DNA from: Gnetum montanum
Lineage: Eukaryota; Streptophyta; Gnetopsida; Gnetales; Gnetaceae
Assembly: GCA_015680685.1 (NCBI GenBank)
Contig: MNCI01030420.1
Coordinates: 101,791-165,790, forward strand
Length of the DNA: 64,000 nucleotides
Direction: 5' to 3'
Of this stretch, positions 34,265 through 46,368 are shown one piece after another. The translations under genes and the position numbers were made by a program. The notes under the pieces are model-generated. The model was not told where the DNA came from and made no database searches. It worked only from the letters and a program-made list of their open reading frames with translations. Numbering within the stretch: the first letter of the stretch is position 1; every line of letters starts with the position of its first letter.

Positions 34265-37264
34265 ATGGCACCAAAATAGAAATGTCCATAGGAAGGAGAA
34301 ACCTCACAACCATGGGAGAAACGACCCAGAGTTGGAAGGGGCCAACAAGAACAAGACTAAGAACTACCAAAGGTGACCCATGTAATGGGACCTCTTCGGG
34401 AGGAGCCTGAAGTGGAATTTATGCCACAGATTCTAGAGGAAGAAGTGCCAACTAAACAATCACAAAGAGGAGAAGTGCCTAGACCTGTGCCTAGGCTTGA
34501 GGTTACTTTAACTCAAGCTTGCCTGGACATCATTTGGTCCCGAGACATTCAAAGATTAGTTCTTCAAGAGATCAACTTTGGGCCATTTTTGAAGAAAGCT
34601 CTAGAGGATGTCAAGACACAACTACAGACCTCTCCCATGTGGCTAGCCATCATGTCCGATGAAGAATGATACATGGAAGAGACCTATCTCTTCTGGAGTA
34701 GCTAAAGGTTGAGGTACATTGTCAAGATCAAGGACATTCAAGTATCCTACTTGACAGAAGCCATTGCATAGGCACTTGGGTTGCCTAACACAAGAACATA
34801 ACTGGTTGAATTGTCTATAAAAGGTGATCCTGAGGCCAAGAGGGAGTGGACCTAGAGATGCTACAAGGTTAATTGTAAGGAGTATGGTGCACTCACACCA
34901 ACGGAACAAATTTATTTTAAGATTGCAGCCTATCACCTCAATCCAATAGTGAGGTCAAGCAAGGCAACTACTTTGTCCACCTGAGCATGCATCGCTCTAA
35001 GTAGGAAGTTTCCTATTAACCTTCCATAACTACTATACTTGCAGATTGAAAAACGTTTCAAAGAAAATGAACATTGAAGGAAGACCTTGCTCTTTTTGTG
35101 CCTCATTAGAAAACTTTGCAAAAGGCTAGGCATTGTTTGCTACTCTTATGACACTCTTACTCATGCTCCCTTGACCTCATGGTCAAAAATCATGAAGGAT
35201 AAAGCGCCAACGACAATCCTAAAAGAGGAGCTACCGCCACCACCACCTACTTAGAAAACAATGTTGGAGGCCCACATAGTCCTTGAGCATCTACAAAAAA
35301 TCCAAGAATAGCTCTTAAGTGAACAAGAGCAACAAGCAGGAATGAGTGAGGTAGATCCATTTGTGTATCAGCAAGTGATGAGTCACCTTAATGAGGTGGC
35401 CTGAATAGTTAGCCAGATGGAGAGAGGTGGTCCCATTTTCTCTGTGCAAAGAATGCAGTTGCCTTTGAGGTTGAATTGCAATGCTCAAGAGGTGATGATG
35501 TCACTAGCAACACATCATCTATTCCCAAAAATCTCTAGGAATGTTGCCACTTTCTAGGTGAAGTTGGAGGAAAAAGAAGAGGCAACTATCTTGATGATGT
35601 AGCACCAAGGGTAGGAGATAGTGGCAAAAGTGGTTGCTAACCATGTAGCAAAAGCATTGAATGCACCTGTGGCATTTGTACTAAACATATTTACACTTCA
35701 AAACATGTAGATGTCCACAACCATAATTAATGAAAAATTAAACGTAGCTCAACATAAAAAATTGTTAGAAAAATTGGTAGGAACTGAGCAATTGACTCTA
35801 GACATTTTAATCTTCCAAAGAACATCATCACAACCCAACTAGAGTTGCTAAATGCAAGGGGTAGATGTATTATTTTAGAGTGGAAACTAGAAATGGCCCA
35901 AGAGTAAAATCAATGCTTGGCTGCAAAGCTTGCTGAACTTTGTGCTTGACTTAAAAAATAATCAATCCTTGGCCTAGCAATGATAAGAGATGAAGCTATC
36001 AAATAGCTTCAAGAATGATTTTAGAAAGCTAAGGAGGAGGTAGTGATGGCCATCTTTAAATAGTTCATAGCTGAAGTCGAGATGTACTCAATCAAAAAGA
36101 ACTTGAATCAGATGAACTAGTAGAATGAAGCATTGACCACATAAAATCATCGCATGCAAAATGTTGATGCTCAAAAAAATCAAATGCAAGAATTCATTAA
36201 TCAATAGGAGGAGAAACTTGCTAGGATAAACACTGAATTGAGGAAATTGGCGATAGAAAACTACAATCTATCAATGGAGGAGGTACACACCTTACATCAA
36301 AGTTTGCCATCGAGATCACCACCTAGAAGAATGAAGCATTCAAATTTGAGAAGTGAAAATTCACTATAAGGACTAGGTTAGTTTGCAAAAGGAAGTGAAT
36401 GAAAAATAAATCCAGATGGCAAAGGTAAAAATGAATGAAACCCTCCAACAACTTCAGCAAGAAATAGAGATGTGGCAGCCCATCCTTGATGGGATTGATG
36501 CTTATAACAAAGCAGAGATATGCTTGAAGGAGTTGTAAATCGAGGAGATGACAGAGTACATGAAGTTGGCCAATCTTCATTACACAAACTTGGTAATGTT
36601 GACTACTAGATGACCATGGTTAGATTTAGAAAAACAAGTGGCTAGCTCATATCTACTATACAAGGCCAAGTTCAAACACTACAAGGACACCAAGCAGAAG
36701 CTTAAGACTGCTAATGCTGAACTCGAAGTTCTCAAAGGATGATTCAGAGATCAATGATCTATTTTTGAGAACCTAGCCAGATGGATGAATGACTACAAGG
36801 AGTTGAAGGACATAGTCAAAGCATTTGACATTGAATGTAAGCAATTTTCTACCTAGGTTGTCAATGCAAAGGAGTTGTTTTTAGCAATCCCATGATGTCC
36901 TTAGGATGTGCCCATTCCAACCCACATTGGGAAAGCTACATGGGTGATGCATGATCTTAAGAGTAAGGAGGAGAAAATGAAAGCACTATTGGATGCTTTC
37001 CACCTCCCACCTAAAGTTATAGTAGTAGCAAGACAATCGTAGCCTCCTCAACCATTTCTAGTGCGTGAAGCCTATAAAGGTTCCTTAGAGCCTCAGGAAC
37101 CACCATTGCCTAGGACCATTTGATCTTCTCCAATAAGCTTCACACCATCAAGGAATGTGTTGTCTGATTTTGAAGAGTTAAATCATGGTATTCAATTTTG
37201 TGTCCTAAACACCTTCATTTTTTGTAATGTGTTGATATGTACACTTCATTTTTTATCAAGTTAG
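34265..37264 (+). pseudogene. Element A third ORF (~1000 codons, decayed, unknown function)
   Basis: From ATG 34265 one frame reads protein-like text to TAG 37262-37264, with no net frame change but two compensating shifts near 35,830 and 36,340. The first ~400 codons include LQEINFGPFLKKALEDV, LVELSIKGDPEAKREW and LIRKLCKRLGIVCYSYD. This layout loosely recalls domains called 'putative plant transposon protein' in Athila-like elements. From ~36,100 the text is Gln/Glu/Lys-rich and coiled-coil-like (ETLQQLQQEIEMWQ, YKAKFKHYKDTKQKLK), then Pro-rich. More than 25 stops occur; those checked are one transition from Gln, Arg or Trp codons. It sits where env-like ORFs sit, but no signal peptide or clear membrane segment is visible. 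It is not seen in B, C or D. Confidence 0.65.
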
Positions 37265-37363
37265 TCAGTTTGCTTTGTGTGAAGAAAATTTAGTCAATAA
37301 TTCCATACCTTTCCAATTTTATAACAAAACTTGAGGACAAGTTTTCATTCAATCGTGGGGATA

Positions 37364-38252
37364 TGATGAGTCTTGTTAAGTTAGATGCGTTGACGAGGCC
37401 TAGTTGATGCATCTTACTCTGCATCAACAAGGCCCTATCAACATAGTGTCATGTGTCAGCTATAAATATGCACTTGAAGTCACATTTATAGCATAAGTAG
37501 ATTGTAGTTGTAGCAAAGCTCTTACATTTTTTTCATTCAAAAGTTAGAATTTTTCCCCCAAGTGCCTACAACAGGAGTCATTGAGTGTATGGATCTTTAT
37601 TCGAGCATTGTTGTACCTAAGCATGACAATGTGTGCGGTAATAAAGATGAGCTTTCTAATAAACCTTACAGCACTTTGGATAGATTAGCTATTTTATTTA
37701 TGCATTTACTATTTCCAATTATTTATTAAATTCTTTCAATTAGTTATTGAATATTTTCCCATTATTATATTAATGAGGCAATTAAGTGAGATAGATTACA
37801 CACATAAGTATGACTACTTCAAGTGTAGCACATATTCGCTTGGTAATCCCAGCAGCGCATTTGCTTGGTATGCCCAATAACATAGCATTTGGTTGCCTAG
37901 CAGTCGATAAATGGGTTTAGGACATGTATGGAAAGTGGGATCAGATGCTTATGTTAGGATTAGTTAAATGCTAGTTAATTGATTAATTTAGATTAGTTAA
38001 TCAAATTCCTTTTATCTACATTTTGAGCATCAAATTATAAAACATAAAATCATAAAAATCAAATGCATCAGTTACACTTCCTAAAGGACATCACAAGTGT
38101 AATTGGGAAGACAATGATTGACCTTAGGGCTAGATTCACTTCCTAAAGGACTAGTGGACTGGAAAAGATAAAGTTTGCAAAATTTGACTAGATTGCGCAT
38201 GAACACTTTGTAATTCATATCATTGGGCGTAGGGGTTCCTCATAGCTCATCA
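37364..38252 (+). repeat. 3' LTR of element A
   Basis: Starts TGATGAGTCTTG right after the polypurine tract and ends AGCTCATCA. It is similar throughout to the 5' LTR but about 30 bases longer, mostly because the U3 has an extra GTTGACGAGGCC/GCATCAACAAGGCC repeat arm. Confidence 0.93.
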
Positions 38253-39407
38253 ACAACATAAAGTGGGACTTCATTTTGTAGACCAAGACTAAACTTGGTT
38301 TTGGCCCTAAGTTCTTACATATGGTGAAATGCTTATTCTTAGATGCTATCGCAAGAATAGCCACTACATTCAACATCATCTCTCCCTTTCCTATCCATAG
38401 GTCAATGCGGCAAGGATGTCCTCTTGCCCCTTACCTATTCATCATTGTAGTAGAATTTCTCTATCATTAGTTAAAATATGATATTCAAAATGAAGTTCTC
38501 ACTGGGGTCTGCCTCTCTTCACCTCAACATTAGCTTCTTAACATGCATTTCATCGACGACTCCTTTCTTGTTCAAAACACTGCTGCTAATTTGCATCAAA
38601 TCTTATCCTAGGTGAAGCAATATTGCTCACTCTTAGGTTCCACTATTAATTGGAAAAAATCCACTGTTTATAGCTTTACCAATAATTACAATCATGTGAC
38701 CAACTATAATTGGAAGCTTTTCTAGGATCAAGACATCATTAAGATTCTGGGAATTCCCTTCTATTTTAGAGGTTCAACCTCTATTCTCTGGGAGCAAGTT
38801 ATTTATCAGATTCAAAAGAAACTTGAAGAATGGAAGACTAAACCCTTACTCTAGTTGGTAAGTACCTCGTATGTAAGTCGATATGTGCATCTACCCATGT
38901 GTATTACTCTTTGTGTTGGGCCTCCTTCCAAGCTACTTATTAGAAGATTGAATAATTATTTTTTGACTTCATGTGGTCCTCTAAAGATTCTCAAAAATGC
39001 TTTCATCATGTCACCCAGAATAATGTTACTCTTCCTAAGAATAAGGATGGCTTAGGTCTTTTGAACTCTTTTAAGGAGGGGATTACCTTCATTGCTAAGT
39101 GGTTGGTCTAGCATCTAGATGCCCTAAACATTATTGGGACTCTCCTCCAACTAAGGCTTCAACAAGCATTTCCCAAAAATAAGCCCTTCTAGAAAACAAT
39201 CCATTTTATTAACTGGATCCTTTGCCCCCACACTATTCTTATTCCTAGATCTCATGTCTTCAAAAGCATTTAGATGGCTTGGAAAATTCTACACTATTAT
39301 ATAGATTGGACTAATGTCAAGATCAACCTTACTCTTCTCTCTAAGTTGTGTCCCTAGTGGCTACCTTTGTTGCTTGCCCTTGTTGCCATTACAAACACTA
39401 AGGTTGC
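38253..39407 (+). mobile_element. LINE, part 3 (C-terminal half of RT)
   Basis: Continues in frame from part 2: IKWDFIL, LGFGPKFLHMV, then MRQGCPLAPYLFII and FIDDSFLVQN (the LINE counterpart of F-ADD, with both catalytic Asp). Later GSTINWKKST and ILGIPFYF follow. Stops are frequent after 38470. It is cut at the TSD GTTGC (39403-39407) of element B. Confidence 0.88.
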
Positions 39408-40348
39408 TGATAAGTGACGAGGTACCCCCTACGCCCAACCATACGAATCACAAGCATTCACACACAACCAGTTGAATTCTATGGATGGGACTAGTTGTGG
39501 CATCTAGATCATTATGCCTTGATCACAGTTTGCTATCTTCCCACTTAGACTAGTGGTAGCTTTGTCACGTATGGTTTAGTCCATAGTGAGACATATGATA
39601 ATTGATGTTGTTTTAGCCTTATACTTCTCCTCATGATAATAAAGAAATCAATTACTTAATCTAATTAACAACATAAATATAAATTCTAAACTAGCCTATG
39701 GTCAATGAGTGTTTATTCCCAACTTGATGTGCACATTCTGAACCCATGTATCCACTATTGGGATTACCAAGTGCTATGCTACTAGGAAAACCAAGCCATA
39801 ATGTTGCTGGGATTACCAAGTGAATGCATGTTTATGCTCGAAATTGGTCATGCTTATTCCACCAATTCATTAACATGCATGGAATCATAAATATTAACTA
39901 AGTACATGGAATACAAATTGCATTAAAAGTAAATTTAATCTAAGTCAAAGTGCTACAATGAATAAGAATAAATCTCGATCTTATTACTATTCATGGAATG
40001 TGTCTAGGTACATTGCCACTCGAATAAGATGTCGTACAATTGACTCAAATCCACACTACGGGCACTCACTAACTGTTCTCTAAGATTGCAGAATAAGACT
40101 GCAAGAGTTCGGCTACTCTATTGACCAAAGAATTGCATAAACATGGTTGTGAGTGCATATTTATAGAGGAAAATAGACACTACATTGATGTGGTTGTGTC
40201 AAGGCAATAGATTGCATTGATGGGGTTGCATCAACGTAATAGACTACATTGATGGGGCCTAGTCTATAGGCCCTAGTTGACACAACAGACTACGTTGATA
40301 GGGCCTAGTTGATGGGGCCTAGTTAGTGCAACAAATCATATCTCATCA
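39408..40348 (-). repeat. 3' LTR of element B
   Basis: On the plus strand it reads TGATAAGTGACGAGG ... ATATCTCATCA, the complement of a TGATGAGATAT...TCA LTR. It contains the same promoter-side GGCC/GTTGAT repeat class as D and A. The polypurine tract adjoins it at 40349-40361. Confidence 0.92.
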
Positions 40349-41019
40349 TACCTCCATGACTAAATGAAAACTCATCCTTGAGTTCTTTACAAAATTGGGA
40401 AGGTATGGAATTATTTACTAGCTTTTGACATAACAAAACAAGAAAAAATAGACATTACAAAACTGAGTGCCGCATTACAAAATTTTATTATAGTGGATAT
40501 ATACAAAATGATAGAGTGACAAAAATACTAGACAAACATTAAAGATTACAAAATTTTGCAGAGGTCTTCAAGAATCCACTGAAGATGATTCTTCTTGTTA
40601 CCACTAGCGGTGGTAGACTTCCAACCTAGATTGTTATGTTAATGCTTCTCTAGTTATGTGCAACATTCTTGAAGGATGGATTGAAATTTCTTTTCATCAT
40701 CCCATGAATCTAGTAAACATGTGATGCTTGAGCTGATATCTTGTATGTGCTCCGATTTATCCATGGGCATATCCTCTGTTGTTCCTCTCTTGGCTTCATT
40801 TCCATATCTAAGAAAAGACCTTCTTCCTTAGGTGTTTCTTTTAGCATCACCTGTAGTCACCAAAGGATCAACATTAGTTTTGGTAAATTTTTCTTAATAA
40901 TTAACCCTTTTTGGATCCCTTAGTTTTCATTTAAGTAGAAGGTGATGATAACATACTATGCCTAAGGCTCTAAGGTAACTAAAATCATCAAGCTATTCAC
41001 ATTATTTTGATCAATTACT

Positions 41020-42560
41020 ATTGATTACCATGATGTTTGAAAATAGGATGTTAGAAAAATTTTAAAATTTCAAAGTGGACATCCCTAGCCCCCATGACTA
41101 ATAAGCGTAACTCTAGAAGCACACAAGTTTTCAAACAATTGAAAGCAAAGGTTTGATTTAGAAGATGACCAAGAAATATTAAACTTGAAAGATGTTTTAA
41201 TAGAAAAGTAGGAAAGAGTAAAAAAGTAATTGAAAGTGATGAGAAGTAGTCCCAAAATTATGCATACATTTAGAGAAACTATCATTGATGTTCTAGAAGG
41301 TGTGAAGGTTAGTTCAAAGCCATGATCAACAAAAGTTATGCAAGTGGATCCTCCCCAAAGTAGGCTTCTGCGATAATGCGCTTGCATAACCACTACTATA
41401 GATGTCCATGGGCATTCAAGAAGTTAAATGTAGACCATGCCTTCATTTCAACAACACACAACTACTATGGTTGGGATGTTGTACTATACTACATAAGACC
41501 AAAAGGCTCATAATTGCATGTAGTAGTAAGGTGAATAATGGAATGAGAAGGAATTGCAGAGATAGGGATGTAAGGTACTTAACCATGTCCACAATAGGTT
41601 CTTGTGATAAATGTGATTAAAATGATCAACATGTCTATCTGTCCAAGTTTAGACCAAGTCCATACCATAAACAGTATCCTCGCATTGATGTGTTTCCTCC
41701 TCCCTACCACCATGAGTCCACAACTACCTCAATGAATAAACATCACTCCAAAAAGAGAAGAAAAGGGAATAAGAAAGGAAGGGCCTTAGTTAGAGGGGTG
41801 CCTTCAGGCATGGGTAACATATCTTTCTTGCCCCATAACTAGTGCTTGTAGCCCATTATTGTGTCTGGGGTGTGCTTTGAATTCCCATTATTATTTTTTT
41901 CTTCCTTTTTTTGTATTTTATTTATTTTATTTTTTTGTTTTATTTTTATTTTTTGAAATGGGAACCACACCATGCAAAGACAAAGCTTCCTTTTTATTAG
42001 TTGATGGAGAAGTGATGATACATTCCAAGAGTAATAAACCACACAAAGGAAGATAAGAAGAAAACCCAACAAGTCCCCTTGAGTTCACACTCTTACCATT
42101 CCCACGTTGGTCATTCCCTGTTTCTTCAAGGTACAATGATCATTGATTAATTTTAGTTTTATGAAAGAAGAACCAAATTGTTTCCATGAAAAAGACCTTT
42201 TATTTAGAGAATTAGAGGGATGGTTAAGGTTGTTTCACTACTTTACACAATTACTTACCCAATTATCTTGATAGCATAGCGCAAAAACCCAACACATAGC
42301 GTTGACTTCTGCATCATGACTTGGCAATATTATTAACAAAAATATAAAAGATATTCATAAAATATAAAGGAAATGACCCAAGAAAATAGAAAAATATAAA
42401 GAAAATAAAAATATTATAAAATGAAAAACATATTAAGAATAATTTTTTTTGAAAGAAATAGGAAAATGATAAGAAATTGTAAAAATAAAAAGGTGAAAAA
42501 AAATTATTAGTTCTTAAACCAAGATGGAGCATCTCCCTCACAACTAATCTTATGGCCACA
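41020..42560 (-). other. Element B 3' noncoding block shared with element D
   Basis: This stretch matches positions 1-1340 of the window in opposite orientation (same order, many substitutions). It includes the AGTCATGGGGG copy (41100-41090) and a near-copy of GGGGAGGACCCAC (about 41351-41365). Both strands give short matching frames, so the conservation is at DNA level. No gene is supported. Confidence 0.75.
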
Positions 42561-43390
42561 TATTTGGGAGATATCCCTTGGTTAGACACCATTGGTTTTC
42601 CATCTATCATAGTTATTGATTTAATTAATTGTGTGGTAGCACGTTTAACATTGGTGATAGTCTCGTTTGGATCATTTGGAGATGTATTTTTATTTGGACT
42701 TGAAGGTATTTATTTTCGGGGATCTAGATGTGATTGGTTGTTCTTCTTGATTTTCTATTTTAATTCCTAGGTCTTTGTGTTTAATATCCTTTTCTTGTGT
42801 ATAATTAGAATGTAAGATACTTGTGTCTAAGTCCTCTGTTTGATCTCTTTTCTTAAGTTTCGAACTAATAAGTGGATCAATTATCTCCATGCATCTTTAA
42901 AACAATTTTATATTCTCATTTTCAAGATACTAGGTGTCTTCTAGTTTAGTGGCTACTACGTAGATTGGTTTTTGCTCACACACTTGCTCCTTAGCTTTAT
43001 TGTGGGTTAGTGTAGGGGTTGTGTTAATATTTTGAATTTTCAGCCCATAACTACACCAATTATCATGATTAGTTATGTATGGATTCTTCTTTTGTCTCTT
43101 CACAATGCTAGATTCATCATTTCTGTTAGGTGTTGGAGTGACCATGGAAGTTGGCCTTTGTGTAGGATTAGAGGACATTGGTTGTAAAAGGGAGGGTGTT
43201 ACACTTGATTGGAATTTTGTTGGTTTGGATGAGTTAGTAGGTCCACAAGTGTTATGCTTATGTGTGGAAACTATCCTAAAGAAGGGGTGTTTCTAAGATT
43301 GTGGTAGAGATCTACTAGCATTATCATTTCTATGCATGTTTGTAGCACAAGTGGCATTCTCTCATTGATGTCATGGTGCTAAATCTTCTT
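42560..43390 (-). pseudogene. Element B unassigned coding-like block in the place of protease/pol
   Basis: One frame runs through 43178-42930 and, after two stops, 42890-42690. It is Lys/Asn/Thr-rich (SSIVKRQKKNPYI, KAKEQVCEQKPIYVV, RDQTEDLDTSIL). It follows directly on the gag Pro-rich tail (PTQRPTSMVTPTPN) where A, C and E have protease. I recognise no family and see no DSG motif. It could be unrelated captured sequence or decayed linker. Confidence 0.4.
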
Positions 43391-45336
43391 GTGTTATTAT
43401 TGGTGACATATGATGGAGGGAAGTATGAGAATATTAAGGATATGATGAAGGATGAGAGGTGTGAGGTGGTGATCATTTAGAAGATGTCGTGCTACGATGA
43501 TATTCAGGAGAGTGGTAGTAGCAATTTGAAGTAGAGGATGTAGAACTAGTTGGAGAAATAGGTTGTTGAACATAATATCCATACGGTTTTGGTTGGTAGT
43601 TAGGGTAGGGATGGCTTGGTGATGGCTTCCCCCATGATTGTGGGTTTTGCCACTAGATTTGATGATGCTGTTGAGGCTGGTAATAAGTCCTCCTAGGATA
43701 GTACAATTGGTTGTAGGATTGTCTATGATTACCTTATGAGAAAGGTAATTTTCTAGGCATTTGCTTTTGTATAGGTAAACTTGGGATTCAATGAAAAAGT
43801 CCAATACTTAGTAGATATAAGATGAATGGACAATAGCCCTTTGGATGGTCATATAGGTAGATGTCACATCCATCATCTTCTTCTATGGTTGAGTCTATAG
43901 CCTCTTCTTCTACAACCATTTTTCCCATTTGTTGATAAGTGTTCCTATTTGTTTCTTGGTTTTTCTTCCTCTAGTTATTGTGATTGCCTAATTCATTTTG
44001 TGATACATTCTCCTCTACAATTTCTACAAAAGTTATAACTTTTTCATTTATTCACTCTAACATCCTTTCTAGACTTGCCTGGAGTTCATCAAGAGATTGT
44101 TGCAGTGGTGGTAAGGTTTGCTATGAAATCACCTCATTGAGAGCTACCTATTTTTCCTCATCATAGATATGGACCCTTTTCCTTTGAAGAGTTGGATCCC
44201 AGTTATTTTCCTCAACATTCTCTTATTTACATAGCTCTTCTTCTTCTTTCACCACTTGCTTGATTAGCCTTTGTATTTGATGGGCTTTTAGTTCATATAA
44301 TTGACCTTGAGGATACATTCTAGGGGTCTCCCTCATTTCATTACGAAGCCTATATATGATGTGGAAAAGTTACTCTTTTTTTAGAGAAATCATGGCCAAG
44401 ACATCTATGTAGTAGCAAATAGTATCTATCCAAGGCTACATCCAAGGGTTCATGATTTTCTTGCTTCCACCCTTGGATTTGTTTTCTTAGGTTGGATAAT
44501 TTTGCATAGGTTTGGTATTTTTCATTGAAAAGTTCTAGCATTGTAGATCATTGGTGGATGAAACTTGGTTCCAATGATCTATACCAACTTTCATCTTCAT
44601 TTATTAGTGTCTTAGGAAGGAGCTTAAGATTTTGCCACTTGTTTTCAATATTTTTCAAGGCATAGGCATCATGGAAGGCTTGTAAGTGATGTTGTGGATT
44701 AAAATCATAGCCTCCCATAAATTTAGGGATATTATTCATATCGAGCCCTTTTATGTGACTTTCCTTGTGATGCTTGTGGGGTATCTTAATTACCTCTGTG
44801 ATTGGCATTAGGATTTTAGTGGCTAGCAAGGGTTCATCATCATCAAATATGGCATGGTAAAAATTACTATTTCTATTTGCCCAATTGTGATTGTTTCGGT
44901 TGTGTTCATGTTAAGGGCTTTGATTTTTCCTATGGTTTTGAATTCTACCCTTATTTTGACCCCATAGTGGAGCTTTGTCTCTATACCTACATTCATCTTC
45001 ATCAAAACTAGATGTTGAAGAGGAAGAGGAAGATGAGAAACTAGGAGGATTGCCATGGCTTCGATGGTGTTTCCTATAGTCCCTTGATTTATCTTTTTCA
45101 AGTTTTGAGGATGTCCTAGGCCTTGAGGCCTCCCCTAGTCTATGACTTACTTCATCTCCTCTAGGGTTGTCCCTCTTAGGTGAATGTAGTCCTCGAGTGT
45201 CATTAGGGTGGTCATGAACATATGAAACCTTTGCATGAGGTTGGTCACTCCAATTTTCTTTAGTATATATCTTGTTAGATATCTAATGAATGTTCTCTCC
45301 ATATAATGTAGTATTACTTCCTTGTAAAAGAGACAT
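43390..45336 (-). pseudogene. Element B gag (decayed)
   Basis: Starts MSLLQGSNTT at 45336. A Ser-rich segment (about 45080-45000) leads to the capsid region with SHIKGLDMNNIPKF and HHLQAFHDAYALKNIE (about 44760-44650), then STMLELFNEKYQTYAKLSNL (44541 on). A zinc-knuckle relic, CDIYLYDHPKGYC, lies at about 43870-43830; its second Cys is Tyr. Frames shift at about 44825 and 44350. Confidence 0.85.
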
Positions 45337-45460
45337 TTTTGTTAGTGTATAATGTGTGTGACTTATTTTTTCTCAAAGATAGTTTGTTAATGCATTTACA
45401 GTGATCGTATATGATATAACTAATCTAGATAACTAGCACCATCCTTGGAAATGATGCTAA

Positions 45461-46368
45461 TGATGAGTAGCAAGGTACCCGCTATGCCCAACCATATGAA
45501 TCACAAGCGTTCATGCATGATCCGATCAAATTCCATGGATGGGATTAGTTGTAGCATTTAGATCATTATGTCTTGATTGCAGTTCACTGTCTTCCCACAT
45601 GGACTAGTGGTAGCTTTGTCACATATGGTTTAGTCCATAGTGAGACATATGATAATTGATGTTGTTTTAGCCTTATGCTTCTCCTAATGATAATAAAGAA
45701 ATCAATTACTTAATCTAATTAACAACATAAATATAAAGTCTAAACGAGCCTACTGGCAATGAGTGTCCATTCCCAACTTCTTGTACATGTCTTAAACACA
45801 CATATCCACTATTGGGATTACCAGCACTATGCTATTGGGCGAACCAAGCAATAACGCTACTAGGATCACCAAGTGAATGCGTGTTTACACTAAAAACTGG
45901 TTGTGCTCATTCCACCAATTCATTAACATGCATGGAAACATAAATATTAACTAAGTACATGAATATAACTTACATTAATAGCAAATATAATTTAAGTCAA
46001 GGTGCTACAATGAATAAGAATTAACCTCGATCTTATTGTCGTTCATGGAATATGTCTAGGTACATTGCCACTCGAATAAGACACTGTACAACTAACTCAA
46101 ATCCACACCATGGGCACTCACTGACTGCTCTCTAAGATTATGGTATAAAACTATGAAATTTCAGCTACTCTATTGATCAAAGAATTGCATAAAGATGGTT
46201 ATGAGCACATACTTATAGAGGAAAATAGACATTGAATTGATGGGGCTACATCAATGTAATAGACTGTGATGATAGGGCCTAGTCATTGAGGACTAGTTGA
46301 TGGGGCTTAGCTGATATAATAGACCATGTCAATGGAGCCCAGTCGATGCAACAAACCGTATCTCATTA
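45461..46368 (-). repeat. 5' LTR of element B
   Basis: Plus-strand text starts TGATGAGTAGCAAGG and ends TATCTCATTA; the final CA of the inverted terminus has become TA. It is adjacent to the TSD GTTGC at 46369-46373. Confidence 0.92.

Larger units (their letters stand above)
25267..38252 (+). mobile_element. Element A: ~13-kb gypsy (Athila/Tat-like) retrotransposon with a third ORF
   Basis: Two LTRs (25267-26125 and 37364-38252) and a perfect 5-bp TSD, ACAAC (25262-25266 and 38253-38257), define it. Order: 5' LTR, tRNA-Asp-type primer site, gag, protease, RT, RNase H, integrase, a 601-N gap, a promoter-like stretch, a ~1000-codon third ORF, polypurine tract CAATCGTGGGGATA, 3' LTR. RT text such as VFMDDFSTYG and the primer site place it in the non-chromovirus clade. 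Every ORF carries stops, so the copy is inactive. It inserted into the LINE RT gene; on excision the LINE frame reads YDN|IKWDF. Confidence 0.95.
39408..46368 (-). mobile_element. Element B: ~7-kb gypsy retrotransposon without protease or pol
   Basis: On the minus strand: 5' LTR 46368-45461, decayed primer site, gag 45336-43390, an unassigned coding-like block (about 43390-42560), a noncoding 3' part shared with element D, a polypurine tract (AGTCATGGAGGTA, reading off 40361-40349) and 3' LTR 40348-39408. The TSD GTTGC is perfect (39403-39407, 46369-46373). There is no N gap inside the internal region, and no RT, RNase H or integrase text in any frame, so absence of pol is real. It would need enzymes from elements like A or E. 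Confidence 0.92.

Noticed and set aside
34265-37264. Third ORF of element A as an envelope gene
   Set aside because: Position fits, but no signal peptide, fusion or transmembrane segment is visible and the second half is coiled coil.
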